DNA of 64,000 nt, taken from positions 17,611-81,610 of the forward strand of contig NZ_JARZAJ010000030.1 of the NCBI RefSeq assembly GCF_029892105.1, given 5' to 3'. Both the position numbers and the translations under genes were made by a program. The notes under the pieces were generated by a model that saw only the letters and a list, made by a program, of their open reading frames with translations, was not told the origin of the DNA and ran no database searches. Below are positions 1 through 8,904 of the stretch, in pieces. Origin of the DNA: Kitasatospora sp. GP82. GTDB lineage: Bacteria > Actinomycetota > Actinomycetes > Streptomycetales > Streptomycetaceae. Numbering within the stretch: the first letter of the stretch is position 1; the number at the start of each line of letters is the position of its first letter.

Positions 1-1857
1 ACGGACCTGGGTGAGGATGCCGGTCAGACGACGGGTGGTGAAGAAGGTGGGACTGTAGTTGGTGCAGGTGTCGCTGTTCTTGCACTCCTGGTCGACCGGG
101 ACGTCCGGCCAGCGGTAGGAGTTGGCGCTGGTGCGCTGGGCAGGGTCGCAGGTGAAGGAGGCGTCGGGCAGGCAGCGCTCACTGGTGCTGAACGTGATCT
201 GCGCAGCGGGCTTGAGACCTCCGGCGGCGCCGAGCTGCTCGCTCAGCCGCTGACCGTAGGCGATCTGGTGGAGGAGGTTGGCGCGGGTGTAGGCGGTGAG
301 AGTTCCGTTGCCGCTGTTCTGGCCGCCGCCACGTGAGTACCAGTTGGTCTCGGGTGTGTAGGTGTAGGTGGTGAGGTTGCCGTGGGCATCCACCGCGTAG
401 TCCAAGGACCAGCGCTGTGCCATCTGGCACCAGGAGTTCTTTCCCTGTGCCGAGTCGTAGCACGGGTCGCCGCCATTGGCCGAGTAGACCGGCGCGGTGG
501 AGACAGAGTTGGAGGTCGCTCCGGTGCCCGTGAGGCTGTTGCCGTCGGCGGCCGGGAGATGGTTGGCGCCGAAGTAGTAGGTGTCGCCGGAGTTGTCGGT
601 GAGCTTGATGTACTCGCCGTTCTTGGCACCGTTGTCGGCGCCGGTCTTTACCTCGACCTTGGTGCCGTCGTCGTTCTGCAGCCGCCACGCACTGCTGCTG
701 TCGTCACGAACCAGCGGGCCGGAGCGCGAGCCGAACGAGAGGGTGAGGTTGTCACCCGCCCAGCAGAGGTCACCCGAGTTGTCGATGCCCGCCTTGTTGC
801 ACGGCTTGTATGCCCGCTCGATGAAGCCAGGGTTGTAGTCCCAGCCGTCACCGATCCAGGACGCCTGAGTGTTCGTGGCCGAAGTCTTTCCGTCCACGGA
901 TGAGGAGTCGTATCCCAGTGAGACGCCAGGGGTGGTTCCACCGAGTGCGGGTGGGACCGTGATCGCGTAGCTGTACGTGAAGGCACCGTTGGAGCCTCCG
1001 GCCGCCCAACCTGCAGAGGAGTTGAGGCTGGATGCCCTGTAGTCTCCGCCTCCGCCGATGGGAGCGGCAGACTGGGCAAGCAGCATTGCACCGGACGCCT
1101 GCTGGGCGTTCGGCACCTGTAGCGACGTCCGGGAGGAGGTCGGCCTACCGGGCAGGCTGACGTCGACGATGACCTTCCTGGCGGCTGCGTCGTATCGCAT
1201 GGCAACCGGCGTGGTCTTACGGCAAGCCGGGACGGTGGGAGTGGTGAGCGCACACTCGGGGAGAGTCACAAGGCGCCCGCGCCGTGAGAAGTCACCCCCG
1301 CTTGCCGCGTCCAGAGCCTTGACGTCGATCCCTACCTGGATCCGCCCGGAGGTCTCACTGTCCTTCGGAGCCAGTTTGACCATCAAGCCGTCGACGCCAA
1401 CTGCGGACGCGGCCTTGCTGTCGATCTGAGTGACCGACAGAGTTCCTTCATCGACCGGCTTCTGAGGGCTCGGGCCGGTGGAGGGAGACAGCCAGACAGG
1501 GAGGTTCCCGGCCTGGAGCGGACCGGCTGCGAGAGACTTCGACAGGTCGACGTTCGCTGTCACCCGGGACAACTGTTGATGACTCGGAGCCGTTCCAGCA
1601 CTGGGCACCGGGTAGTGCGGCTTCTCCCCAGCCCCAGGTTCCGCAGCTTTGACAGCTATGGACTCGGTTGCGGGAAGCGGAGTACCCGGTGGCCCCCAGA
1701 GCCTGTCGTCATCCGTTGTCGCAGCCGCGATGCCCGACGGCCCAAGCATGCCGGCGAGTACCGAGAACACGCAGGCAGCGACCAGCGGCCGCAGGCGTGC
1801 TCTGCGGCCGCCGCCGCGTGGACCAGAGATACCAAAGCGGTCAGTATGCACTGACAC
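1..1857 (-). CDS. Secreted Rhs/YD-repeat-type protein, N-terminal 619 codons (runs off left edge)
   Basis: One frame stays open on the minus strand from GTG 1857 to the window edge, so the C-terminus is missing. The start follows a GGGGGG stretch (1869-1864) at a spacing of 6; a second GTG at 1851 is possible. A basic N-terminus and hydrophobic run (RPLVAACVFSVLAGM) ending near GIAAA look like a signal peptide. The body has the layout I know from Streptomyces Rhs proteins: a beta-rich N-terminal part, then TTPGVSLGYDSSSVDG, ASWIGDGWDYNPGFIERAYK, NDDGTKVEVKTGADN, DTYYFGANHL and WSLDYAVDAHGNLTTYTY, which precede the YD repeats and a variable, often toxic, C-terminus. Neither the repeats nor a toxin tip is visible here. 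It is divergent from the LamG protein at 2153, a pairing I recognise from this family. The function (surface or polymorphic-toxin delivery) is inferred from the family. Confidence 0.85.
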   Translation of the reverse strand, partial: MSVHTDRFGISGPRGGGRRARLRPLVAACVFSVLAGMLGPSGIAAATTDDDRLWGPPGTPLPATESIAVKAAEPGAGEKPHYPVPSAGTAPSHQQLSRVTANVDLSKSLAAGPLQAGNLPVWLSPSTGPSPQKPVDEGTLSVTQIDSKAASAVGVDGLMVKLAPKDSETSGRIQVGIDVKALDAASGGDFSRRGRLVTLPECALTTPTVPACRKTTPVAMRYDAAARKVIVDVSLPGRPTSSRTSLQVPNAQQASGAMLLAQSAAPIGGGGDYRASSLNSSAGWAAGGSNGAFTYSYAITVPPALGGTTPGVSLGYDSSSVDGKTSATNTQASWIGDGWDYNPGFIERAYKPCNKAGIDNSGDLCWAGDNLTLSFGSRSGPLVRDDSSSAWRLQNDDGTKVEVKTGADNGAKNGEYIKLTDNSGDTYYFGANHLPAADGNSLTGTGATSNSVSTAPVYSANGGDPCYDSAQGKNSWCQMAQRWSLDYAVDAHGNLTTYTYTPETNWYSRGGGQNSGNGTLTAYTRANLLHQIAYGQRLSEQLGAAGGLKPAAQITFSTSERCLPDASFTCDPAQRTSANSYRWPDVPVDQECKNSDTCTNYSPTFFTTRRLTGILTQVR

Positions 1858-2152
1858 CGCAAACCCCCCAGTTGACGGTGCGCCAGAAAGGGCCACCAAG
1901 TCACAGTCAGAAGACAGACGGGGGCTGACTTTAGGGAATTCCCATCGCCCGTGCGAGACAAAAAGGATAAAAGCCGAACGTGATTCACATCACTCTCAGA
2001 ACGAAACGGTCATTCGCTCACGAGTCACCCCGAGCAGAGCCAACTCCCCTTCCCTCCATGCCATTCGATGCAAGAGGATGGGTACGACCTGTATCTTCCT
2101 CCGACCGCGCGTGTGCGGTCGACTTCTTGCGGGGGCCCCTTTCTTGCTGTCG

Positions 2153-5100
2153 ATGAATCGCTGTCGAAGTACCCGAAAAGTCGGTTCTGCCCTTCTCATG
2201 CTCTGTGCGCTCGCAGCACCTCTGACCTTGCCCGCCAGCGCCGCGGACGGCTCACCCGACGAACCGAGCACGAGTCAGATTGCCGCACTCGACAGGACCC
2301 ATCTGGGTAACCTGCCGGGCACCGAGGTCGAGGCCGCGCTGGAGAAGGCCAAGGCCACCGGTGGGCGAGTGATCATCGACTCCCGGACGAGCGAGTTCAG
2401 CGAGACCGCTGCGACGCCTGATGGACACCTCTCGCAGACGATCCACCCTGATCAGCAGCGAACGAAGAAGAACGGCACCTGGGCCGATCTGGACGCCACG
2501 CTGGCAGTGAACCCCGACGGGTCGTACTCCCCGAAGACCGTGCCCGGTGGAGTCACTCTCTCCCCGGGCGGCAGCCAACAGCTCGCTACTCTCGCCAGTC
2601 CGAGCGGTGAGGAGCTGTCCCTCACTTCGCCCTTCGTGCTCTCATCGGCCACCGTCAGTGGTGACTCACTGCTCTATGACGTCGCTCCGGACACAACGCT
2701 GAAGGTCAGCGCCGACAAGTTCGGTGGTGTCTCCACGGTCCTGATCCTCAAGACCGCCCAGGCCGCCGCGAACCCAGCACTGAAAACCCTCCATTTCGGC
2801 ATCGGCACCAAGGGCCTGACCATTGCCGCGGATGCCGACAGCCTCTCGGTGAAGGCCGCCGACGGAACCGTCCGATGGCACGCTCCGACCCCACGTATGT
2901 GGGACAGCAGTACCGGAACCACGATGGCTCCGCGCCTTGCAGGCGCTGCCAGGCGACCAGCCGCCTCCGCCGCCACCGCCCCCACCGCGTCGAGTGCGAA
3001 CGGTCCTGGGCCAGGCGCTCGCGTCGCCGAGATGCCCGTCAAGGCCGGCGGCAACGGGATCGACCTCAGCACCGACCAGGACATTCTCACGAACGGCACC
3101 GGCCCCTGGTACATAGATCCGAGCTGGATACCGACATCTCCCGGTGCCGATCTGTGGAACTGGGTCCAGTCCGCGAACCCCTCGCTGAACAACGACAACC
3201 GCACCGGCAGCGCCGACAGCGATCACCCTGGCGTCGGTGAGTGCGGCACCTACCCCTACGGTGGCAGCTGCATTCCCTCGTCGATCAATCGCACCTACTA
3301 TCGGTTCGATCTGTCAGGGCTCGGTGGTGCCACCGTCAACAGCGCTCAGCTGAACCTGGCGGAGTACACTTCGGCGGACTGGTCCTGCACCAAGACATAC
3401 GACGTCGACGTCTACCGCACCGACTGGCTCACACCTGGTACCACCTGGAACAGCCAACCGACCTGGCGCGAAGGCCAGGGCACACAGTCGGTCGGCGGCT
3501 CCGGCAGTGACGGCTGCTACTCCAATGTGCCGTTCACGTACAACGTCACCTCGGCGGTCGCGTCTCAGGCCGGAGGATCCGTCAGCTTCGTGGTGACGGC
3601 CGCAGACGAGTCCGACGCCAATGCCTTCAAGCGCCTGACCTACCAGCCGAACCTCACGATCCAGTACGACAGATACCCGGACACTCCGCAGAACCCCCAG
3701 ACCGGCCCGATCCACCCCCGTACGGTCGTTCCCAACGTCACGGACTACGAGGCTTGTGCGGATGTGCCGCTGTCGACCTACGGCTGGATCACCAGCAGTG
3801 GTCTCCAGCTGAACTCCACCGTCTCATCACCGGCTCAGGGGCAGCTCGGTGAATGGATCGACATCTGGGACAACGCCGACGGTAGCAAGATCGTCGGAGA
3901 TGGCAGAAGCGCTCTGGTCTCCAGTGGTTCCACGGCCAGCTACCAACTGCCCACCGGAACCCTCAAGGACGGACACTTCTACGGCTGGCTGACGTATGCC
4001 GACGACACCCTGCTGCGTAGCCAGCACCCCAGCACCGTCTGCCACTTCCGAGTCGACCTCACTCCGCCGGTACTGCAACTGCCGCCCAGCACGAAGCAGC
4101 TCACCGACACCGAACTCAACACACAGTTCCCACCCTCCGGCAACGGTCAGACCACCCGGTTGAAGGTCGGTCAGACCGGCTACGTCCCGTTCAGCGCAAC
4201 CGATCCCAACCCCTCGGGCTTGCAGTCGTCCGGGCTGGCCGCAGTTCACTGGAGCTTCGACCCGCAGATGGCCTCCGGCGTCCAGCACGCCTACGCTCCC
4301 AACCTGCCAAGCCAACTCGCCGTGACGCCCACCCACTGGGGCACGAACATCGTCTACGTCCAGGCCGAGGACAACGCGGGAAACAGGAGCCCCGTCGTCT
4401 CCTACTCCTTCTACGTCCCTTGGGCCGCTACTCCGCTGGCCTACGGCGACGTCTCCGGCGACGGCCGGAGCGACGTCCTCAATCCCGACCCCAGGACCGG
4501 TGATCTCCTCGACTACGGTCAGGCCATCACCTTCACGGCTCCCAGCACAGTGCCAGGGGTGAACGGCGCGCCTTCCGCCCCGCGCATCGCTGCCACCGCG
4601 GCCCAAGCGCCTGGTGCCAACGGCTGGAAGAACCTCCGGGTCAGTCATCGAGGTACCAAGAACGCCGCTGGAGCCGTAGACGCTCTGTTCGTTCACCAGG
4701 ACCCCTCGAACGCAGCACGGGACAATGGGGGAAGCGACCTGTTCTACTTCCCCAACAACCTTCAGGCGAACGGCACCTTCAACGCCGACTTCAGCACCAT
4801 CGGCCGCCCCGACTGCGTCACCGGGCTTGGCACCAGCTGTGCCGACTACGGAAACGTCGCGAGTTGGGCCACCGTCAGTCAGATCACCCCGATCGGCTCC
4901 GCCAACGCCAAGCTCACGCCGACCGACAAGCTGACCGAAGGCACAGGCGTTCTGGTCATCGAGAAGGGCAACCTCTGGTACTACCCTGCCGGCAGCGCGG
5001 GGACCGTCAACTCTGCCGGTCAGATCACCTACTTCGGCAAGCCCATCGAGCTGACCACCGGCGGCACTTGGGCCGGCAATGACCTCATGATCCCCGGTGA

Positions 5101-6094
5101 CACCCTCGGCAAGGGCAAGCCTGCCCTGTGGGTCCGTGCCCGCGACACCGTCGGCGGCTTCACCGCCGGCGACATCCTGCAGTACGAACTCACCTTCGCG
5201 AGCGCCACCGATTCCAACGGCCAGAGCTACACGATGATCTCCGGTCTCGCCACCACCTCTCCAGCACGCATCGGCTGGGGTCTTACCAGCACCGAGTTCC
5301 CCACCGTCGGTGCCGTCGGCGATCTCACCGGCGACGACATTCCCGATCTTTGGGCGGCCGGCCCCACCGGACGCATCGAGGTCTGGCCGGGCGCAACCTC
5401 GGACGGCACCAGGAACAGCCCGGTTGTCGTGACACTCCGGCGTAGCAGGCAGTGGCCTCTCAGTCCCACTGTCAAGGGCGAGGACGTCTCGGGCGGCACC
5501 CTCGGCGACCCCGCCGCACCCACCAACGTCACCTGGAGCACCGACAAGCCGACCAACTCGGGACTGGACGGTTCCGCGCACTTCGACGGCACCGGCTATC
5601 TCGTCAGCAACGCCAACCCCGTGCTCACCACCGGAAGCTACAGCGTCAGCGCCTGGGTAAAGCTCGACAAGAGCGACAACTGGTACTCGGTCATGTCCCA
5701 GACCAACCAGGGCCGTAGTCCCTACTACCTCATGTACTCCAAGACGGCGAAGACCTGGGAGTTCGACGGCACCAGCACCGACAGCCCCAGCACCACCGAC
5801 TACTACACCGCCCGGTCGTCCACCCCCGCCCAACTCGGCGTCTGGACCCACCTCGTCGGCACCTACGACTCCACCACTCATGCCATGACGCTCTACGTCA
5901 ACGGCGCGTACGCCGGCTCCGCCACCAATCCTGCCGCCTGGACCTCCAACGGCAGGCTCAGTATCGGCGCCAACACCTACCCCGACCCCAAGGCCGCACC
6001 TGACAGTCAGTTCGCCGGCAGTATCGCCGATGCGCGCATCTACTCGTACGCCCTCGGTGCAGACCAGGTAGCCACCATCTACAACAACTCCTGA
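2153..6094 (+). CDS. Secreted DNRLRE / FG-GAP / LamG-domain protein
   Basis: This is a 1313-residue protein if started at ATG 2153, chosen because it gives a clean Sec signal peptide (RKVGSALLMLCALAAPLTLP, cleavage after ASA about residue 30). The frame is open upstream to 1649, but that stretch lacks coding character. Domains in order: a beta-rich N-terminus; a DNRLRE-like module about residues 375-510 (TYYRFDLSGLGGATVNSAQL...TWNSQPTW); FG-GAP-type calcium-binding blades near residue 762 (GDVSGDGRSDVL) and 1055 (VGDLTGDDIPDLW); and a C-terminal LamG/concanavalin jellyroll about 1135-1313 (FDGTGYL...YSVSAWVKLD...WTHLVGTYDSTTHAMTLYVN). It is presumably extracellular and ligand-binding. It lies divergent from the Rhs protein with 295 bp between the two starts, so the pair may share a regulatory region and a job. 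Confidence 0.85.
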   Translation: MNRCRSTRKVGSALLMLCALAAPLTLPASAADGSPDEPSTSQIAALDRTHLGNLPGTEVEAALEKAKATGGRVIIDSRTSEFSETAATPDGHLSQTIHPDQQRTKKNGTWADLDATLAVNPDGSYSPKTVPGGVTLSPGGSQQLATLASPSGEELSLTSPFVLSSATVSGDSLLYDVAPDTTLKVSADKFGGVSTVLILKTAQAAANPALKTLHFGIGTKGLTIAADADSLSVKAADGTVRWHAPTPRMWDSSTGTTMAPRLAGAARRPAASAATAPTASSANGPGPGARVAEMPVKAGGNGIDLSTDQDILTNGTGPWYIDPSWIPTSPGADLWNWVQSANPSLNNDNRTGSADSDHPGVGECGTYPYGGSCIPSSINRTYYRFDLSGLGGATVNSAQLNLAEYTSADWSCTKTYDVDVYRTDWLTPGTTWNSQPTWREGQGTQSVGGSGSDGCYSNVPFTYNVTSAVASQAGGSVSFVVTAADESDANAFKRLTYQPNLTIQYDRYPDTPQNPQTGPIHPRTVVPNVTDYEACADVPLSTYGWITSSGLQLNSTVSSPAQGQLGEWIDIWDNADGSKIVGDGRSALVSSGSTASYQLPTGTLKDGHFYGWLTYADDTLLRSQHPSTVCHFRVDLTPPVLQLPPSTKQLTDTELNTQFPPSGNGQTTRLKVGQTGYVPFSATDPNPSGLQSSGLAAVHWSFDPQMASGVQHAYAPNLPSQLAVTPTHWGTNIVYVQAEDNAGNRSPVVSYSFYVPWAATPLAYGDVSGDGRSDVLNPDPRTGDLLDYGQAITFTAPSTVPGVNGAPSAPRIAATAAQAPGANGWKNLRVSHRGTKNAAGAVDALFVHQDPSNAARDNGGSDLFYFPNNLQANGTFNADFSTIGRPDCVTGLGTSCADYGNVASWATVSQITPIGSANAKLTPTDKLTEGTGVLVIEKGNLWYYPAGSAGTVNSAGQITYFGKPIELTTGGTWAGNDLMIPGDTLGKGKPALWVRARDTVGGFTAGDILQYELTFASATDSNGQSYTMISGLATTSPARIGWGLTSTEFPTVGAVGDLTGDDIPDLWAAGPTGRIEVWPGATSDGTRNSPVVVTLRRSRQWPLSPTVKGEDVSGGTLGDPAAPTNVTWSTDKPTNSGLDGSAHFDGTGYLVSNANPVLTTGSYSVSAWVKLDKSDNWYSVMSQTNQGRSPYYLMYSKTAKTWEFDGTSTDSPSTTDYYTARSSTPAQLGVWTHLVGTYDSTTHAMTLYVNGAYAGSATNPAAWTSNGRLSIGANTYPDPKAAPDSQFAGSIADARIYSYALGADQVATIYNNS

Positions 6095-6101
6095 CCTTCG
6101 C

Positions 6102-6154
6102 CGACGATCCAGGGCTCTCACCGCTGTCGTAGCCGTGAGAGCCCTGAGTCGTCG
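6102..6154. terminator. Bidirectional hairpin terminator
   Basis: A perfect 11-bp stem (AGGGCTCTCAC 6111-6121 / GTGAGAGCCCT 6135-6145) is extended by CGACGA/TCGTCG outside it. It starts 8 bp after the LamG stop and lies before the end of the convergent pseudogene, so it could serve both strands. There is no strong U-run, as is usual in actinobacteria. Confidence 0.75.
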
Positions 6155-6171
6155 GGCGGCCCCATCCGGGC

Positions 6172-6932
6172 TCACGCCCCCGTCAGGACGCTCCGCAGGG
6201 CCTTCGCCTCCTTCACCAGGCGCGACGAGCCGCCCCTTGCGGCCAGTTCCGTCAGCTCGGCGATCTCGCCCCGGGCGCCGCTGCGCCGGGCGCAGTCGGC
6301 CGCCAACGCGAGGAGGTCGGCGCCGCCCTGGACGGTCGGACCGCCTCGGCGGCCGGCACCTGTGCCCGCAGGTCGAACCCGGCGGTGAGGACCTGGGTCT
6401 CGGCGAAGCCGCGCAGCCAGCGGTCGGGCAGCGGGACCTTCTTCTCGACCAGCGGACCGTCGAGGGTGGTGACCTCCAGCGCCTGTGGGCCGACGGCCAG
6501 GTGCAGCGGGTCGGCGCCGCCGATCCGGCCCAGGGCGTCGCGCAGCGGACTGTTGACGTCGACGTTGGTGGTGCCGTGGCCGATGTCGTCGCCGTCGAGC
6601 CCGTCGGAGAGCACATCGAGGCGGGCGTAGACACCGCAGCAGCCGGAGAAGGACTCGAAGCGCAACCGATCGCCGTTGGCGGTGACCACCGGGTCGAGCG
6701 AGGCGCGCAGTCGGGGCTGGTAGTAACGGGCGGCGGCCACGTCGGCGACCGCGAGCAGCGCGGCGGCAGCCGGGGCCGGGGCGGTCAGGAAGCCGCTGAA
6801 GAAGCGGGGGTTGGCCACCGCTCCCATCGGCGTGGCCCCGCCGGAGGTCTCCAGGGCGAGGCTGCGACCGGCGGCGCTCTCGCGCACGGCCGAGGGCCGG
6901 AGATAAGCGTACGTCTGTACGGCTTGCGTCAT
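6172..6932 (-). pseudogene. SWIM zinc-finger family protein, internally deleted and frameshifted
   Basis: The ATG at 6932 opens a frame whose first ~190 codons read like the N-terminal domain of actinobacterial SWIM zinc-finger proteins (ANPRFFSGFLTAP, RFESFSGCCGVYARLDVL, VEKKVPLPDRWLRGFAETQ). After AEAVR (about 6347) the frame turns to low-complexity sequence. A different frame then gives a plausible C-terminal tail (GGADLLALAADCARRSGARG...RGGSSRLVKEAKALRSVL) ending at the TGA 6174-6172. The middle of the protein, including the C-x-C...C-x-H SWIM motif, is absent. The simplest reading is an internal deletion that joined the two ends out of frame. The family assignment is from memory of homologues, and the exact joint is approximate. 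Confidence 0.7.
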
Positions 6933-7048
6933 GGCGAGGACGCTAGGGCCCGGCACTGACACTGCCGGGTTTCTGCAACTCGTTCCACCAGGCTCACGGG
7001 TAACCCAGGTCACACCGCTGATCGGGCTTCATCTGCCACTATGGGCTG

Positions 7049-7954
7049 GTGACCGACGCCATGAGACAGGGAACTCCGGACGACAGCACCGAGGGTTCGT
7101 TCGCCGAGCTGCTCCGGATCGAGGAGCTGGACAAGAACCTGTTCCGTGGCTGCTGCCACGCCGGGGCACCCATGCGGACCTTCGGCGGACAGGTAGCGGC
7201 GCAGGCGCTCACGGCGGCCGGGCGGACGGTGAGCCCGGACCGTCTGGTGCACTCGCTGCACAGCTACTTCCTGCGGCCGGGCGATCCGCAGCGCCCGATC
7301 GAGTACGAAGTGGACCGGGTCCGCGACGGCTTCTCCTACGCCACCCGGCGGGTGACGGCCGTTCAGCACGGCGAGGCGATCTTCACCCTCTCCGCCTCCT
7401 TCAAGCGGCCCGAGGAGGCCGGCACCCGGCAGCGCACCATGCCGCCGGTGCCCGGCCCCGAGGAACTGCCCAATCCGATTCCGCTGTGGGCGGAGAGCGA
7501 CCCCGAGGGCTACGCCAACGGCGGCGGATTCCGCGCGCTCGACATGCGTTTCGTTCCGGCGGACTCGCCCGGTATGCCACCCGAACTGCCGGGCGTTCCC
7601 CAACAGTTCGTCTGGCTGCGGACGGGCACTTCGCTCCCGGCCGACGACCCGCTGCTCCAGGTCTGCGCGCTCACCTACCTCTCCGACCTGACGCTGGCCC
7701 CGACGGCCGCGCTGCACATCCAGCCGCACCGGATGCAGCGCTCCGGTCCGCCCCTGGTCATGCTGGCCTCGCTCGACCATGCGATGTGGTTCCACCGGCC
7801 GTTCCGCGCGGACGACTGGCTGCTGTTCGCGCAGCGCAGCCCGTCCGCCGCGGACGGGCGCGGACTGGCCATCGGCGAGTTCTACAACCGGGACGGCGAG
7901 CTGGTCGCCTCGGCCGTCCAGGAGGCACTGCTGAGGGAGCAGCGACGTCCCTGA
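7049..7954 (+). CDS. tesB: Acyl-CoA thioesterase II
   Basis: A 301-residue double hot-dog protein of TesB length. It hydrolyses acyl-CoA to free acid and CoA in the cytosol. Family marks are the N-terminal LFRGCCHAGAPMRTFGGQVA, LVHSLHSYFLRPGDPQRPI, the VQHGEAIFTLSASFK strand of the first hot-dog, and in the second ASLDHAMWFHRPFRADDWLL with FYNRDGELVASAVQEALLR at the end, including the Asp-Thr/Gln-type catalytic region. The start is GTG 7049; an ATG four codons later (MRQG) is an alternative and neither has a strong Shine-Dalgarno sequence. It is followed after 190 bp by a TetR regulator in the same direction, which could control it or a fatty-acid/steroid regulon. Confidence 0.9.
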   Translation: MTDAMRQGTPDDSTEGSFAELLRIEELDKNLFRGCCHAGAPMRTFGGQVAAQALTAAGRTVSPDRLVHSLHSYFLRPGDPQRPIEYEVDRVRDGFSYATRRVTAVQHGEAIFTLSASFKRPEEAGTRQRTMPPVPGPEELPNPIPLWAESDPEGYANGGGFRALDMRFVPADSPGMPPELPGVPQQFVWLRTGTSLPADDPLLQVCALTYLSDLTLAPTAALHIQPHRMQRSGPPLVMLASLDHAMWFHRPFRADDWLLFAQRSPSAADGRGLAIGEFYNRDGELVASAVQEALLREQRRP

Positions 7955-8144
7955 TCCCCCACGCACCGGGGGGCCGTGCGCCGAGGCAGCGGGCCGGTCG
8001 CACACGCAGTCGTTCGAGCGGGGCCCCGCATCCCTTGGAAGGCGCCCTGTTTCCGGCTGGAAGCCGCCCTTTCCCCGCCCGTGCGGGCCCCGTGCTGATG
8101 AGGCGTCGTTCGCTCCCGGGCGGCCGCCCCGTAGAATAACGCGG

Positions 8145-8762
8145 GTGACCAAGGTTGACCTGTCACCGAGGCCGATCGAGGCGATGTCGCCCCGCCAGCT
8201 CGAACGCCGCCGGAATCTGATCGCGGCTGCCCTCGCGCTGGTGAACGAAACCGGCGTCGAGCGACTCCAGATGAAACAGGTCTCCGAGCGCTCGGGGGTC
8301 GCGCTCGGCACCGCTTACCGGTACTTCTCCTCCAAGGACCACCTGTTGGCCGCCGCGATCGCCGACTGGCACCGCCTGCTGCTGGCCGACCTGGTGGCGG
8401 AGCTGCGCGGCCCGCGCGCCGGACTCACCGGCACCGACCGGGCGGTGCGGTTCGTCCGCCACGGGATGCGGGCCTACCAGCGGCAGCCGCAACTCGCCCG
8501 GTTGCGGGTGTCCGTGGCGGCCTCCACCGACCCGTTCGCCAGTGAGGCCCTGCAGGGCCTGGTCCGGGCCGACGACGCTGCGCTGAACACAGTCATGGCC
8601 CAAGTCCCCTCCGGGGCGGGCGACTTGGTCAGGAACATCGTCGGCCACGCCTGGCAGGGCGAGCTGACGGCCTGGGTGACCGGCCGCACCACGCTGGACG
8701 ACGCCCGGCGCCGCCTCGAGGACGTGGTCCGGCTGGTCCTCACCCCGTACGAAGCCGTCTAG
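8145..8762 (+). CDS. TetR-family transcriptional regulator (KstR-like)
   Basis: A 205-residue protein with an N-terminal TetR DNA-binding domain at about residues 15-65: ERRRNLIAAALALVNETG, then the helix-turn-helix LQMKQVSERSGVALGTAYRY and FSSKDHLL. The C-terminal helical ligand domain is not diagnostic. The HTH resembles regulators of lipid or sterol catabolism such as KstR, so together with the neighbouring thioesterase a lipid-CoA effector is plausible, but this is inference. The start is GTG 8145 with a weak ribosome site; the ATG at MSPRQ would shorten it by 13 residues. Confidence 0.85.
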   Translation: MTKVDLSPRPIEAMSPRQLERRRNLIAAALALVNETGVERLQMKQVSERSGVALGTAYRYFSSKDHLLAAAIADWHRLLLADLVAELRGPRAGLTGTDRAVRFVRHGMRAYQRQPQLARLRVSVAASTDPFASEALQGLVRADDAALNTVMAQVPSGAGDLVRNIVGHAWQGELTAWVTGRTTLDDARRRLEDVVRLVLTPYEAV

Positions 8763-8904
8763 AGTCAGCTGCTTCCTCACGGCTGCGGGCAGCTGCTCGG
8801 TCGACTGTGTGCGCGGGCAGCCGTGCGCTGCCACCGGGCCCGTCCGGCCCGAGAGCGACGGCGGGCGGGGCTCACGCCCCGCCCGCCGTCGGTGTCCGGC
8901 GTCG

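Noticed and set aside
3827..6634. Very long minus-strand open frame opposite the LamG gene
   Set aside because: It has no motif and the opposite strand has clear domains. High GC leaves antisense frames open throughout this window (also 21437-24817 plus, 9790-11397 plus, 34524-36944 minus).
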